Below are positions 17,324 through 26,931 of a stretch of 64,000 nucleotides of DNA, in pieces (position 1 is the stretch's first letter; each line of letters starts with the position of its first letter). Source of the stretch: Sphingomonadales bacterium (GTDB lineage Bacteria; Pseudomonadota; Alphaproteobacteria; Sphingomonadales; Sphingomonadaceae); assembly GCA_027491235.1 (NCBI GenBank), contig JAIXWO010000021.1, positions 186,001-250,000 on the forward strand, read 5' to 3'. Below the pieces are notes generated by a model that made no database searches, was not told where the DNA came from, and saw nothing but the letters and a program-made list of their open reading frames with translations. The position numbers were made by a program, and so were the translations under genes.

Positions 17324-18295
17324 TCAGGCCCGCTCGTAGACTTCGAGACTGTCCTTGCCAAGCGGGCGCGCATCAACCCGCCGCCACTGGCCGTGCGCCT
17401 CCGCCAGCGCACCCAGCCCGATATCGGCGAGGCAGGCTTTACCTGCTCCAATGACAATCGGTGCGCGGTACAGCATCAGCCGGTCCACCAGACCTGCCTT
17501 CAAAAACGCCCCCGCCGTCTGTGCGCCACCTTCCACCATCAGATAGTGGACATGCGCCAGATCGGAAATCTGCTCGGGCGACGTAAGGCCAAGCCACCCT
17601 TCAGGTGCCGTGCCCTTTGAAAGAAGCGCGCGCGCCGGTGAACGGCTCTCCATTCCGGGCAGCCGGACATCGAGGCGGGGCAAGTCGGCTTCAAACGTGC
17701 CGCGCCCGACAAGGATCATGTTGCTGCGGGCGCGCTCCAAATGGCCATGGCTCCGCGCCGTATCACCGGTGATCCATTTGCTCTCCCCATCGGCCCGCGC
17801 GACACAGCCGTCGAGCGAAGTGGCAAGCTTGAGCGTGACGAAAGGCCGCCCCTGTTGTTGTTGCATGAGCCAACCGGCCATGGCCCGCGCTGCTTCTGCG
17901 GCCATCAGATCCGCCTCCACCTCAATGCCAGCGGCTTTCAGGCGCGCAATGCCTTGGCCGTTGGTGCGGGGATCAGGATCGGTCAGCGCGACCACAACGC
18001 GTGCGACACCGGCCGCAACCAGACTGTCGCTGCAATTAGGGCCCCGCCCACTTTCATGCGCGCAGGGTTCCAGTGTGACATAGGCGGTCGCACCGTGCGC
18101 CAGTTCGCCCGCCTGCGCCAGTGCCATCGCTTCGGCATGCGGGCGACCACCGGCTTGCGTCCACCCCCGGCCCACGACCGTGCCACGCGCGACGATGACG
18201 CAGCCGACATTGGGATTAGGAACCGTCCGTGCCCGGCCGCGTTCCGACAAAGCGAGTGCCGCCCCCATATACCGCCGGTCGTCAGACGTCGTCAC
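17324..18295 (-). CDS. ribD: Bifunctional riboflavin deaminase-reductase RibD
   Basis: A 323-aa two-domain enzyme. The N-terminal deaminase has PNPNVGCVIV, the zinc motifs H-A-E and PCAHESGRGPNC, and the C-terminal reductase begins near RPFVTLKLATSLDG and ends with a VEGGAQTAGAFL turn. It deaminates and reduces the pyrimidine intermediate of riboflavin synthesis in the cytoplasm. Its ATG overlaps the stop of the upstream membrane gene (ATGA). Together with ribE, ribB and ribH it gives all steps except GTP cyclohydrolase II, which must be encoded elsewhere. Confidence 0.95.
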   Translation of the reverse strand: MTTSDDRRYMGAALALSERGRARTVPNPNVGCVIVARGTVVGRGWTQAGGRPHAEAMALAQAGELAHGATAYVTLEPCAHESGRGPNCSDSLVAAGVARVVVALTDPDPRTNGQGIARLKAAGIEVEADLMAAEAARAMAGWLMQQQQGRPFVTLKLATSLDGCVARADGESKWITGDTARSHGHLERARSNMILVGRGTFEADLPRLDVRLPGMESRSPARALLSKGTAPEGWLGLTSPEQISDLAHVHYLMVEGGAQTAGAFLKAGLVDRLMLYRAPIVIGAGKACLADIGLGALAEAHGQWRRVDARPLGKDSLEVYERA

Positions 18296-18642
18296 AGACC
18301 GAGGTCGTCCATCTTCTTGTCGATGGCCTTAAACGGCGCGCGGCGCTCCTCAAGGATGCGCTGGACTTCGGCCTCATGCTTCTTGCGGGCGGCCGTATCG
18401 ATCTTCTGCTGCGCCTTGATCTGCTCATCGGTCCGGTTGGGATCGAACTTTTCGACATAGACGATCTCGGGCGGGCGATACTCCATCGGCACCTGATCCA
18501 GATAGAAAAGACCCAGCCAGAACAAGGGAATGGCGATGGAGAGCACCGCAAAACCCAATTGATGCCGGGTGCGCGTGCCCAAAAAGGCGCGCAAATCGCG
18601 AAAGGCAGCAAGAGGATTAACCGGACGGGGGAACACACGCAT
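18292..18642 (-). CDS. Small single-pass membrane protein upstream of ribD
   Basis: 116 aa, no family recognised with certainty. One membrane helix (about residues 30-49), then a charged region rich in Lys, Arg and Glu (65-110) likely to be a coiled coil facing the cytoplasm or periplasm. It overlaps ribD by 4 bp and heads the riboflavin transcript, so it is co-expressed with it; no functional tie is evident. Confidence 0.72.
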   Translation of the reverse strand: MRVFPRPVNPLAAFRDLRAFLGTRTRHQLGFAVLSIAIPLFWLGLFYLDQVPMEYRPPEIVYVEKFDPNRTDEQIKAQQKIDTAARKKHEAEVQRILEERRAPFKAIDKKMDDLGL

Positions 18643-18708
18643 CCGGATTAAATAGGGCCAGTCACCGCGCGATGCTACCCCGTCTGGTTAACGACGATCT
18701 TGGAAGGC

Positions 18709-20022
18709 CTAAGCGGCTGCTTTTTCCAGCCGCGCGACGGCACGCTCACGCCCGATGAGCGGGAGCAGCGCCTTCATGTCCGGTCCATGATCATGGCCGG
18801 TCAGCGCCTGCCGCAGCGGGAGGAACAGCGCCTTGCCCTTGCGGCCAGTCGACTGCTTGAGGGCATCCGTCAGCGCATGCCAGGGGTCAGCATCCCACGC
18901 CAATGACGCTGCAATTTTCACCGCCTCAGAGAGGTAGTCGCGGTCGTCCGCAGACACGGTCGAGACCACATCTCCGGAAACGACCGACCACCAATCTGCC
19001 ACATCACCAAGTATGGAGATGTTCGGACGAATCGCGTCCCATGCGGCTGCGTCCATGCCGTCGGGCAACCGATCCGCGACCGCCGCAAAGTCTGTGTGGT
19101 GGAGGATCTTGGCGTTCAACTGCGCCAGCTCTTCCTCGTCAAACCGCGCAGGTGCACGGCCGAAATGCCCAAAGTCGATGGTCGCAATGAGGGGTGCGGC
19201 ACTGGTCACGGGCTCGACCGGTTCGCTCGTGCCCAGCCGGGCGAGCAACGCGATGAGAGCCATCGGCTCAAGGCCACGTTCTTTGAAGGCATCCATGCCG
19301 AGCGAACCAAGCCGCTTGGAGAGCTTCCCTTCGGTGCCGGTCAGCAACGCCTCATGCGCGAACTGTGGCGGGGTCGCGCCCAACGCCACAAACATCTGCA
19401 ACTGCGTGGCTGTATTGGTCACATGGTCCTCGCCCCGCACGACATGCGTGATGCCCATATCGATATCATCAATGGCCGAGGGCAGCATGTAGAGCCAAGA
19501 GCCGTCCGCACGGCGGATGACGGGGTCCGACATCAGCTTGGGGTCAAAATGCTGCGGCCCGCGCACCAGATCGGTCCACTCAATCATCGCGTCATGATCA
19601 AGCTTGAAGCGCCAATGCGGCGCGCGGCCTTCCGGCACCGGCGCATCCGCATCCTTACGCTCATAGACCGGCGGCAGCCCGCGCCCGAGCAAGACTTTAC
19701 GGCGCAGATCGAGCTCTTCCGGCGTCTCGTAGCACGCATAGACGCGGCCTGCGGCCTTCAGTTCCGCAAAGCGCCGTTCATAAAGATCAAAGCGCGCCGA
19801 CTGGCGCTCCTCGCCGTCCCAGTCGAGACCGAGCCAACGCAGATCGGCGCGGATGCCGTCGACATAGTCTTCCTTCGACCGCTCGAGGTCGGTGTCGTCG
19901 ATGCGCAGCAGGAATTTGCCGCCATGCTTCTTCGCCCACATCCAGTTGTGGAGCGCAGTGCGGACATTGCCGACGTGCAGATTGCCGGTTGGGGACGGCG
20001 CGAAACGGGTGATCACAGTCAT
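18709..20022 (-). CDS. gltX: Glutamyl-tRNA synthetase (GltX)
   Basis: 437 aa, class I synthetase. PSPTGNLHVGN at residues 9-19 is the HIGH-type motif and KLSKR is the KMSKS-type motif. HVVRGEDHVTNT lies between them. It charges tRNA-Glu (and often tRNA-Gln in alphaproteobacteria, with amidation later). Many alphaproteobacteria have two GltX copies; this one is slightly short, so it may be the second type. It starts 3 bp after nadE stops. Confidence 0.93.
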   Translation of the reverse strand: MTVITRFAPSPTGNLHVGNVRTALHNWMWAKKHGGKFLLRIDDTDLERSKEDYVDGIRADLRWLGLDWDGEERQSARFDLYERRFAELKAAGRVYACYETPEELDLRRKVLLGRGLPPVYERKDADAPVPEGRAPHWRFKLDHDAMIEWTDLVRGPQHFDPKLMSDPVIRRADGSWLYMLPSAIDDIDMGITHVVRGEDHVTNTATQLQMFVALGATPPQFAHEALLTGTEGKLSKRLGSLGMDAFKERGLEPMALIALLARLGTSEPVEPVTSAAPLIATIDFGHFGRAPARFDEEELAQLNAKILHHTDFAAVADRLPDGMDAAAWDAIRPNISILGDVADWWSVVSGDVVSTVSADDRDYLSEAVKIAASLAWDADPWHALTDALKQSTGRKGKALFLPLRQALTGHDHGPDMKALLPLIGRERAVARLEKAAA

Positions 20023-20025
20023 GGC

Positions 20026-21690
20026 TTAGGCTGTACGGAAGGCGTTGGTGATTGGATAGCGCCGATCGCGCCCGAAATTGCGCGTGCCGAGCTTCACGCC
20101 GGGGGGCGCCTGACGCCGTTTATACTCGGCGATGTAGAGCAACCGCTCAATCCGCTGCACAACATCGCGCGGATGTCCGCGTGCGGCGACCTCATCGACA
20201 GACAATTCCTGCTCAACGAGCCCCAGCAAGATATCATCGAGCACCGGATACTCCGGCAGGCTGTCACTGTCTTTCTGGTCAGGGCGGAGTTCGGCACTGG
20301 GCGGGCGCGTGATGATCGCGTCGGGCATGACCGGCCCGTCGGGACCAAGGCCGATGCGGCAACGATGCGCATTGCGCCAGCGCGAGATGGCGAACACCGT
20401 CATCTTATAGGCGTCTTTCAGCGGGTTATAGCCACCCGCCATGTCACCATAAATGGTCGCATAGCCGACGCTCATCTCGCTCTTATTGCCGGTGGTCAGC
20501 AGCATGTGACCGAATTTGTTGGAGAGCGCCATCAGGGTCACGCCGCGGATGCGCGGCTGAATATTCTCTTCGGTAATGTCGACATTGCGATCCGCAAAGC
20601 TGTCGCTCAGCATCTCATCAAAGGCCATGACGGCAGGGTTTATCGCGATGGTATCGAGCTTGCACCCGATCATCCGCGCGCAGTCACTGGCAAGATCGAG
20701 GCTTTCCTGCGACGTGAAACGGCTGGGCATCATCACGCACCAAACGCGGTCCGGACCCAAAGCATCGGCGGCAATCGCCGCACAGATCGCGCTGTCGATG
20801 CCGCCCGAAAGGCCCAGCACAACCCCCGGGAAACGGTTGCGATCAACATAGTCGCGGAGCGAAAGCACCATGGCCGAGTAGATATCGGCGGGATGATCCT
20901 CCCACTGGGAAAGCTCGCCTTGCGCGCACGTCCAGCTATCGCCCTTCCGGGTCCACGCGGTCAGGCGAAGATGTTCCTCCCAATCTGGCAGGCGGTGCGC
21001 CGCAACACCATCGGCATTGAGCACGAAAGAGCTGCCGTCAAACACCAGCTCATCCTGCCCGCCGATGCGGTTGAGGAAGATGATCGGAAGCCCAGTTTCT
21101 TTGACCCGGGCGGCAAAAACCTGTTCGAGCCGCCGGTCGTCCTTGTCGATTTCATAAGGGCTGCCGTTGACCGAGATCAGCAATTCAGCGCCGCGTTGCT
21201 TCAAATGGGTGCAGACCGTCGGCAGCCAGCCATCTTCACAGATCGGCAGCCCCAATTTGACGCCCCGAAATTCGACAGGCTCGGGCAGGGGGCCCTGCGC
21301 AAAGATGCGCTTTTCGTCGAACGTCCCGTAATTGGGAAGCTCATGCTTTTTGCGGATGGCCGTGATCCGGCCGCCATCGAGCAGCGCCACAATATTGTAC
21401 AGCCCGCCTTCGTCCATCAGGATGGACCCAACCAGCATGGCCGGGCCGCCATCGGCCGTTGCGGCGGCCAACCGCTCAAGCTCCTGTGCCGCCGCTTGTT
21501 GAAAGGCGGGCTTCAGGACGAGATCTTCTGCAGGATATCCAATGAGTTGCTGTTCAGGGAACAGCACCAGATCCACAGCCCCCGCCTCCATCGCCTTGGC
21601 ACGCCAGGCGAGCATGGTATCTGCATTGCCGACAAGATCGCCCACGCGCTGGGACAATTGGGCGATGGCGATGGTGAGGGTCTCAGTCAT
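20026..21690 (-). CDS. nadE: Glutamine-dependent NAD+ synthase
   Basis: 554 aa from ATG 21690. The N-terminal half is a nitrilase-type glutaminase (FPEQQLIGYPAEDL, the KHELPNYGTFDEKR Lys segment, and the catalytic Cys in GLPICEDGW). The C-terminal half is the ATP-pyrophosphatase synthetase with GLSGGIDSAI. It amidates nicotinic acid adenine dinucleotide to NAD+ using glutamine. The ORF continues 10 codons upstream, but MTETLTIAIAQLSQRVGDL is the usual beginning. Confidence 0.95.
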   Translation of the reverse strand: MTETLTIAIAQLSQRVGDLVGNADTMLAWRAKAMEAGAVDLVLFPEQQLIGYPAEDLVLKPAFQQAAAQELERLAAATADGGPAMLVGSILMDEGGLYNIVALLDGGRITAIRKKHELPNYGTFDEKRIFAQGPLPEPVEFRGVKLGLPICEDGWLPTVCTHLKQRGAELLISVNGSPYEIDKDDRRLEQVFAARVKETGLPIIFLNRIGGQDELVFDGSSFVLNADGVAAHRLPDWEEHLRLTAWTRKGDSWTCAQGELSQWEDHPADIYSAMVLSLRDYVDRNRFPGVVLGLSGGIDSAICAAIAADALGPDRVWCVMMPSRFTSQESLDLASDCARMIGCKLDTIAINPAVMAFDEMLSDSFADRNVDITEENIQPRIRGVTLMALSNKFGHMLLTTGNKSEMSVGYATIYGDMAGGYNPLKDAYKMTVFAISRWRNAHRCRIGLGPDGPVMPDAIITRPPSAELRPDQKDSDSLPEYPVLDDILLGLVEQELSVDEVAARGHPRDVVQRIERLLYIAEYKRRQAPPGVKLGTRNFGRDRRYPITNAFRTA

Positions 21691-21741
21691 GCCCGCTGTG
21701 TATGAGGGCCCTGCCATCACGGCAAGACCGGACCCTCAATC

Positions 21742-22245
21742 TCAGAACAGTCCGGCGACAAGCTGCCCCATCATCCGGCCCGGCATGAAGGAAAAGAGGC
21801 CCGCGACGATCAACCCGATATAAGGCCCGGTCATCGCCTGCTGATGCGTCCGCACATCGCCCTGGCGAATTGCCCAGATCGCCCGCGGGATCGAAATGAG
21901 GGTGACAACCGAGAAGATATGGATCGGCCCGATGGAGCCAACCAGACCCTGAAGCCAGAAGCTGGATATGGCCGTCGTCATCATCAGCGTCGCCCAGATC
22001 CGTCCGAGCATTTTGTGAAGGCGGGTCCCCTTTTTCATCAACAACACCGGACCGCCGAGCAGCAGCGCGGGAAGGACGGTGCCGACATGGATGAACAAGG
22101 CCCATGGCGTGTCCTCATAAGTGATCCGCGCCCCACCGGAGACCACACTCGCCGCGGCCATGAAGGTCAATGTCCCCAACACGGCAAAGGCGATGCAGGC
22201 GAGAATGAAGCGCGGGGAATAGGCGGGTGCAGCTGCGGTCGTCAT
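21742..22245 (-). CDS. DUF2306 family membrane protein
   Basis: 167 aa with four membrane helices. The pattern TWALFIHVGTVLPALLLGG-like helix, then KGTRLHKMLGRIWATLMM and HIFSVVTLISIPRAIWAIR is typical of DUF2306 integral membrane proteins, whose conserved histidines hint at heme or metal binding. No function is assigned. Divergent from the LytTR regulator with 142 bp between starts. Confidence 0.8.
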   Translation of the reverse strand: MTTAAAPAYSPRFILACIAFAVLGTLTFMAAASVVSGGARITYEDTPWALFIHVGTVLPALLLGGPVLLMKKGTRLHKMLGRIWATLMMTTAISSFWLQGLVGSIGPIHIFSVVTLISIPRAIWAIRQGDVRTHQQAMTGPYIGLIVAGLFSFMPGRMMGQLVAGLF

Positions 22246-22387
22246 GGCGGGTCTCCGGAATGGCTGGTCCCGTCATGCAAGCTGGACGTTCACGGGCAAT
22301 GCCGCCTTCGCGGGACCGGCAATATTCTTCGTCGGAAGGGCTACACCGCCAATTGACGCTTCGTGAAATGGCAGGCACGTTCCCCCG

Positions 22388-23155
22388 ATGATCAAAGCGG
22401 TCAGCATCGAAATTTTCATTGTGCTTACCCTTGGGGTCTTGCTGGGCCTGATCGGCCCCTTCGGCACCTTTGAGATGAGTGCCGGCGTGCGCATGGCGTT
22501 TTGGCTTGGCACGTTGCTGATGGGATATGCGATTTTCCGGCCGTTCCTCATTGTCAGCGAATGGGTCGGTGAGACGTTGCGCGTGCCGCAACTGGTCGCA
22601 GGCGGACTGGCGTTGATGATTGCCGCCCTGCCTTTGACCTTTCTGATTGCCCTTTTCTTTGCCGGTTTTGACGCCGCGCGCGCCCTCACTGGCAAAGGGC
22701 TGATTGGCCTTTATCTTCAGGTGTGGCTCATTGGATTCCTGGTCAATGCTGTCTTCGTGCTGACGCTTGGGCGGACAGCCAAGCCGACAGAGACTGTGAC
22801 CGCCATGCCAAACCCGGCCAACGCGCCAGCCTCGGCCAACGCTTCAGGCCCAAGCCAATCCACCCGCCTCCTGCCTGACCTCGGCTCTGTCTATGCGCTG
22901 AAAGGTGAAGACCATTATGTCCGTATCTTTGGTGCGGCCGGGGAACAGCTTGTGCTGATGCGATTGCGCGATGCCATAGCGGACGTGCAGGATGATCAGG
23001 GCGTACAGGTGCACCGCAGCTGGTGGGTGTCCCGCGCGGCCGTTGCGTCGGTTCGGCGCATCGGTCGGACCGCTGAATTGACGCTGATCGACGGCACGGT
23101 CGTTCCCGTCGCCCGAGATATGATGCCGCGTCTTCGGGAACTGCGCTGGCTGTAG
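22388..23155 (+). CDS. Membrane-anchored LytTR family transcriptional regulator
   Basis: 255 aa. About four membrane helices fill residues 5-140; a Pro/Ala/Ser-rich linker follows; residues 155-252 form a LytTR DNA-binding domain (YALKGEDHYVRIFGA, LRDAIADV, GVQVHRSWWVSRAAV). There is no receiver or kinase domain, so the membrane part itself may sense a signal. It could act on the divergent DUF2306 gene. Such stand-alone membrane LytTR proteins occur in sphingomonads, but targets are unknown. Confidence 0.82.
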   Translation: MIKAVSIEIFIVLTLGVLLGLIGPFGTFEMSAGVRMAFWLGTLLMGYAIFRPFLIVSEWVGETLRVPQLVAGGLALMIAALPLTFLIALFFAGFDAARALTGKGLIGLYLQVWLIGFLVNAVFVLTLGRTAKPTETVTAMPNPANAPASANASGPSQSTRLLPDLGSVYALKGEDHYVRIFGAAGEQLVLMRLRDAIADVQDDQGVQVHRSWWVSRAAVASVRRIGRTAELTLIDGTVVPVARDMMPRLRELRWL

Positions 23156-23193
23156 CTGATTGTGTCTCCCAATTTAGGCCGTAAGGTGCTGAC

Positions 23194-24342
23194 ATGAAGA
23201 GAGATACTGAACTGAGCGCTGCCATTGATGCAGCACACGTGGCCGGTGCCGTTGCGATGACGGGGGGGCGTGATGGTATCCATTACGCCCGCGCATTTGG
23301 CACCCGCAGTCTGGATGGCGCGGCGATGCAGACCGACGATCTGTTTCAGATCGCGTCGATGACGAAAGCCATCGTCTCGGTCGCCGCCTTGCAGCTGGTA
23401 GAGCGGGGCAAGCTGTCGCTGGATGCGCCGCTCGATGCGCTTCTGCCGGAGCTGGCCAATCCGCAGGTGATCGAAGGTTTCGATGCGGACGGCGCGGTCC
23501 AACTGCGCCCTGCCAAGCGTGCGATCACGCTTCGCCATCTGCTCACCCACACATCGGGCTTTGGCTATGAGTTTATGAGCGCGGATATGGTCCGCGCACG
23601 TGGACCCGCCGGATCGCCGACACCCGGCACCAAAGCCGCACTCATCTCCCCCCTGTTGTTCGATCCCGGCGAAAAGTGGGAATATGGCATCAGCACAGAC
23701 TGGGCCGGACTGGCCGTTGAAGCCGCAAGTGGCCAGCGCCTCGATGCCTATCTGAGCGAACACGTCACAGGTCCGCTCGGCATGGTGGATACGCACTTCA
23801 ACCCCGATGCGGCACAGCGCGCGCGGGCGGCATCGCTCTACCTTCGGGGCGAGAGCGGCCTTTCCCCCATGCCGATTGAGATTGGCGGCGGGCCGAAAGT
23901 CGAAGTGCTGTCGGGCGGTGGCGGGCTATATAGCACCGCGCCTGATTATATGCGGTTTTTGCAGATGCTGCTCAACGGAGGCGCCCTGGGCAGCACACGC
24001 ATCCTGTCGGACGCGACAGTCGCACATCTGACGCAGAATCATGTGGGAGATCTTCGTGCCGGTCGCATGGAATCGGTCGTTCCATCGCTTGCCGGTGTCT
24101 TTGATATGTATCCGCAGATGGACACCAAATGGAGCCTTGGTTTCCTGATCAATCCGGAAACCGGACCACATGGCCGCTCGGCCGGGTCGCTCAGCTGGGC
24201 GGGCATTGCCAATTGCTATTATTGGCTTGATCCGGCGGCTGACATCGCGGGCGTTCTCATGACGCAAGTGCTGCCTTTTGGGGATCCCGGCGTGCTCAAT
24301 GCGCTCGGCGCTTTGGAACGAATGGCATATCGGGGGGATTGA
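23194..24342 (+). CDS. Serine hydrolase (class C beta-lactamase/esterase family)
   Basis: 382 aa. The motifs are S-M-T-K in [10 protein letters not shown] (about residues 54-57), HTSGFGYEF, the YGISTDW segment with the motif-2 Tyr, and the C-terminal [12 protein letters not shown] region standing where the KTG-type motif is expected. Likely an esterase or beta-lactamase-like hydrolase; no signal peptide is visible. It is only distantly similar to the serine hydrolase at the window's left end. Divergence from known penicillin-binding proteins prevents a substrate call. Confidence 0.85.
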   Translation: MKRDTELSAAIDAAHVAGAVAMTGGRDGIHYARAFGTRSLDGAAMQTDDLFQIASMTKAIVSVAALQLVERGKLSLDAPLDALLPELANPQVIEGFDADGAVQLRPAKRAITLRHLLTHTSGFGYEFMSADMVRARGPAGSPTPGTKAALISPLLFDPGEKWEYGISTDWAGLAVEAASGQRLDAYLSEHVTGPLGMVDTHFNPDAAQRARAASLYLRGESGLSPMPIEIGGGPKVEVLSGGGGLYSTAPDYMRFLQMLLNGGALGSTRILSDATVAHLTQNHVGDLRAGRMESVVPSLAGVFDMYPQMDTKWSLGFLINPETGPHGRSAGSLSWAGIANCYYWLDPAADIAGVLMTQVLPFGDPGVLNALGALERMAYRGD

Positions 24343-24406
24343 CCCCTTTTCGTATCCCATTCCACGTTCTAAGGGACCCCCACTTCTTGTGGGCGGGACA
24401 CACTTC

Positions 24407-25342
24407 ATGAAATTGATCACCGGCAACTCCAACATCCAATTGGCGCAGTCGATTGCGGATTACTGTGATATCCCGCTGACCAAGGCGAGCGTGCGCCGCT
24501 TTGCCGATGAAGAAGTATTCGTCGAAATTCATGAGAATGTCCGCGGCGAAGACGTGTTCGTCATCCAGTCGACAAGCTATCCGGCCAACGACAATCTGAT
24601 GGAGCTGCTGATCATCTGTGACGCGCTGCGCCGCGCCTCGGCCAAGCGGATCACAGCGGTTCTCCCTTATTTCGGCTATGCCCGGCAGGACCGGAAACCC
24701 GGCCCACGCACGCCGATTTCGGCCAAGCTCGTGGCGAACCTGATCACGACGGCCGGTGCCAACCGCGTCCTGTCCGTCGACCTGCATGCAGGCCAAATTC
24801 AGGGCTTTTTCGATATCCCAACCGACAATTTGTTCGGTGCGCCCGTCATGTCCGCCGACATTCAGGCCCGCTTTGGCGACCGCAACATCATGGTCGTGTC
24901 GCCGGACGTCGGCGGCGTGGTTCGTGCCCGTGCCCTCGCCAAACGCCTCGACAACGCCCCGCTCGCCATCGTCGATAAACGGCGTGAGCGCGCCGGCGAG
25001 TCGGAAGTCATGAACATCATCGGCGATGTCGAAGGCCGCTTCTGCATCCTTATCGATGATATCGTCGATTCGGCCGGCACCCTGTGCAACGCCGCCGCCG
25101 CGCTGAAAGCAGCAGGCGCCGAAGACGTTGTCGCTTATTGCACCCACGGCGTTCTGTCTGGTGGCGCTGTTGCCCGCGTCGAAGGCTCGGCGCTGCTCGA
25201 ACTCGTCGTCACCGATTCGATTGGCACACCGGATACGGCCGCCGCTGCGAAGAAGATCCGCCATCTGACCATCGCACCGCTGCTGGGCGAAGCAATCAAG
25301 CGGATTGCCGACGAAAGTTCGGTGTCCAGCCTGTTTGACTGA
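24407..25342 (+). CDS. prs: Ribose-phosphate pyrophosphokinase
   Basis: 311 aa PRPP synthetase. It transfers pyrophosphate from ATP to ribose 5-phosphate, feeding purine, pyrimidine, His, Trp and NAD synthesis. Signatures: [14 protein letters not shown] in the middle and the PRPP loop [18 protein letters not shown]. The start at ATG 24407 gives the classic MKLITGNSN opening; the longer frame runs into the serine hydrolase gene. A short hairpin (CCCCAC...GTGGG, about 24,377-24,394) lies just upstream. Confidence 0.96.
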   Translation: MKLITGNSNIQLAQSIADYCDIPLTKASVRRFADEEVFVEIHENVRGEDVFVIQSTSYPANDNLMELLIICDALRRASAKRITAVLPYFGYARQDRKPGPRTPISAKLVANLITTAGANRVLSVDLHAGQIQGFFDIPTDNLFGAPVMSADIQARFGDRNIMVVSPDVGGVVRARALAKRLDNAPLAIVDKRRERAGESEVMNIIGDVEGRFCILIDDIVDSAGTLCNAAAALKAAGAEDVVAYCTHGVLSGGAVARVEGSALLELVVTDSIGTPDTAAAAKKIRHLTIAPLLGEAIKRIADESSVSSLFD

Positions 25343-25348
25343 TCGGCC

Positions 25349-25750
25349 TTAATAAGGCCCGTCGCTCAGCCGCTGGGATATCCACCAGATATTTCCCCAC
25401 GCGTCGCGCACGCCGCCCTGACGATCACCATAAGGCATGTCAGCGACCTCCATTATGCTCTGTGCGCCGGCAGTCAGTGCGCGGTCCATGGCAGAGCGAG
25501 CATCGGCGACATAGATGTAGAAACTTGCCGCCATCGCGCCAAAGCCCCGCCCTGCTTCGCTGACCATGATTGTGGTATCCCCCACCCGAAGCTGGGCATT
25601 TGCGATCCGGTCCCCGTCCATGCTTCTGTACATCTCTTCAAACCCCAGCCCATCGGACAGGAAGGCGCAAAAACCCGGCGCGTTGTCGACGAAAAGATAC
25701 GGGAAAACGGTCGTAAAACCGGGCGGCTGAACGGTGCCGCCGCTGATCAT
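25349..25750 (-). CDS. VOC/glyoxalase family protein
   Basis: 133 aa with the beta-alpha-beta pattern of one glyoxalase-like unit: TVFPYLFVDNAPGFCAFL at the start, ANAQLRVGDTTIMVSE in the middle and GDRQGGVRDAWGNIWWI at the end. It resembles the PhnB-like VOC group. The reaction is unknown. It shares a 4-bp ATGA overlap with the L,D-transpeptidase gene upstream and converges on prs. Confidence 0.82.
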   Translation of the reverse strand: MISGGTVQPPGFTTVFPYLFVDNAPGFCAFLSDGLGFEEMYRSMDGDRIANAQLRVGDTTIMVSEAGRGFGAMAASFYIYVADARSAMDRALTAGAQSIMEVADMPYGDRQGGVRDAWGNIWWISQRLSDGPY

Positions 25751-26376
25751 GCGTGGCCCGCGCCTTCCAACCGGTCGGCAAAGATCATGCGGCCGGGCCC
25801 CATGCGGGCGATGACTTCGACGAGCTTGGTCTGCGGGAAAGCAAAGCAGCCCTCACTCCGCCCCAGCTTGCCCATCGTGCGGATAAGATCAGGGTTGGCA
25901 TAGTCGGCTCCGTGGACAACGATCGCACGGTCCTCGGCATTGTTATTGTCCGCTTCCAGCCCCGACAAACGCATCGAAAGGCCATGCTTCCCGGTATAAT
26001 AATTGCGGGTCAGATAGGCACCGCGCGATGTGGCGTTGGAGCCGGGATCGTTTGAAAAGCCTTTGAGCCAGCCGTCATGTTGCGGGTCAGACCCCCTACC
26101 ATGCGTCACATAATAGCGGTTCACCGTCCCATTTACGAGATTGGCGATGAAGAAGCGCGGTTCAGCGGACGGCAAAGAAAAATCCGCCATGCCAACAACA
26201 TCGCGGACCCAGATGCGGTTGCCCATCCGGTCCAGTTCACGCTTGGCGATGTCCAGCAGGCGCACATCTGTCGGTGCCGCCAAAGCCTTGGACGGGATCA
26301 ACGACGCTGCGGTGGTTGCGACCAAACCCGCCAAAAGATCTCTGCGGCCGATTCGATCAGCCCGTGTTTCTATCAT
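25747..26376 (-). CDS. Murein L,D-transpeptidase catalytic-domain protein, Tat-type signal
   Basis: 209 aa. Residues 10-34 look like a Tat signal (GRRDLLAGL with the RR at 11-12, then a hydrophobic stretch and ALAAP). The mature domain has AIVVHGADY and GRSEGCFAFP, the His and Cys of an L,D-transpeptidase (YkuD-like) active site. It would crosslink or modify peptidoglycan in the periplasm. Export by Tat is inference. Confidence 0.82.
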   Translation of the reverse strand: MIETRADRIGRRDLLAGLVATTAASLIPSKALAAPTDVRLLDIAKRELDRMGNRIWVRDVVGMADFSLPSAEPRFFIANLVNGTVNRYYVTHGRGSDPQHDGWLKGFSNDPGSNATSRGAYLTRNYYTGKHGLSMRLSGLEADNNNAEDRAIVVHGADYANPDLIRTMGKLGRSEGCFAFPQTKLVEVIARMGPGRMIFADRLEGAGHA

Positions 26377-26527
26377 GGATCAGACATAGGCAGTCCCTGT
26401 GGATAAAGTCGAGACCAGCGTGCGATGGACTGCGGCAAACGCGCGGTAAGCGTTCGAATTCCCACTCAAAACTGGCAATTCCTTTCTCACGCCAGCTTCG
26501 CTAGGACCACAAAAGAAGGAGACCGGC

Positions 26528-26872
26528 ATGAAAGCGACGATCTGGCACAATCCCAATTGCGGCACCTCCCGCAAGACGCTCGAAATCCTGCGGGAGACGC
26601 CGGGGGTCGAGGTGGACGTTGTCGAATATCTCAAAACGCCGCCGTCGCGCGATACTTTGGTGGCGCTGTATCGCGATGCTGGGCTGACGCCGCGCGAGGG
26701 GTTGCGGACACGCGGCTCGCCCGCTGAAGAACTCGGCCTGCTTGATGCTGATGGAGACACCATTCTCGATGCCATGGCACGCGAACCGATCCTGATCGAA
26801 CGCCCGCTGGTCCGCACAGACAAGGGCGTCCGCCTTTGCCGTCCACAGGATGTGGTGCGCGAGATCCTCTAG
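26528..26872 (+). CDS. arsC: Arsenate reductase, glutaredoxin-dependent (ArsC)
   Basis: 114 aa of the ArsC/YffB thioredoxin-fold family. N-P-N-C11-G-T-S-R is the redox loop, followed by VEYLKTPPSRDTL and ILIERPLV near the end. It can reduce arsenate with glutathione/glutaredoxin. No arsR or arsB is nearby, so it may act on arsenate in isolation or be a Spx/YffB-like relative. AAGGAG precedes the ATG. Confidence 0.85.
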   Translation: MKATIWHNPNCGTSRKTLEILRETPGVEVDVVEYLKTPPSRDTLVALYRDAGLTPREGLRTRGSPAEELGLLDADGDTILDAMAREPILIERPLVRTDKGVRLCRPQDVVREIL

Positions 26873-26931
26873 GGGCCACCCGCACCAATCAAGCCTTCCA
26901 CGGCGGCCCCCAATTGGGCATGATGCAGACC

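Noticed and set aside
16520-18708. An FMN riboswitch controlling the rib genes
   Set aside because: Neither the ribB upstream region nor the ribD leader shows the conserved six-stem FMN core; the visible control element is the protein-type palindrome.
19096-21705. An 869-codon open frame on the plus strand
   Set aside because: It lies wholly antisense to gltX and nadE, whose families are unmistakable; the frame is a high-GC shadow without any recognisable domain.
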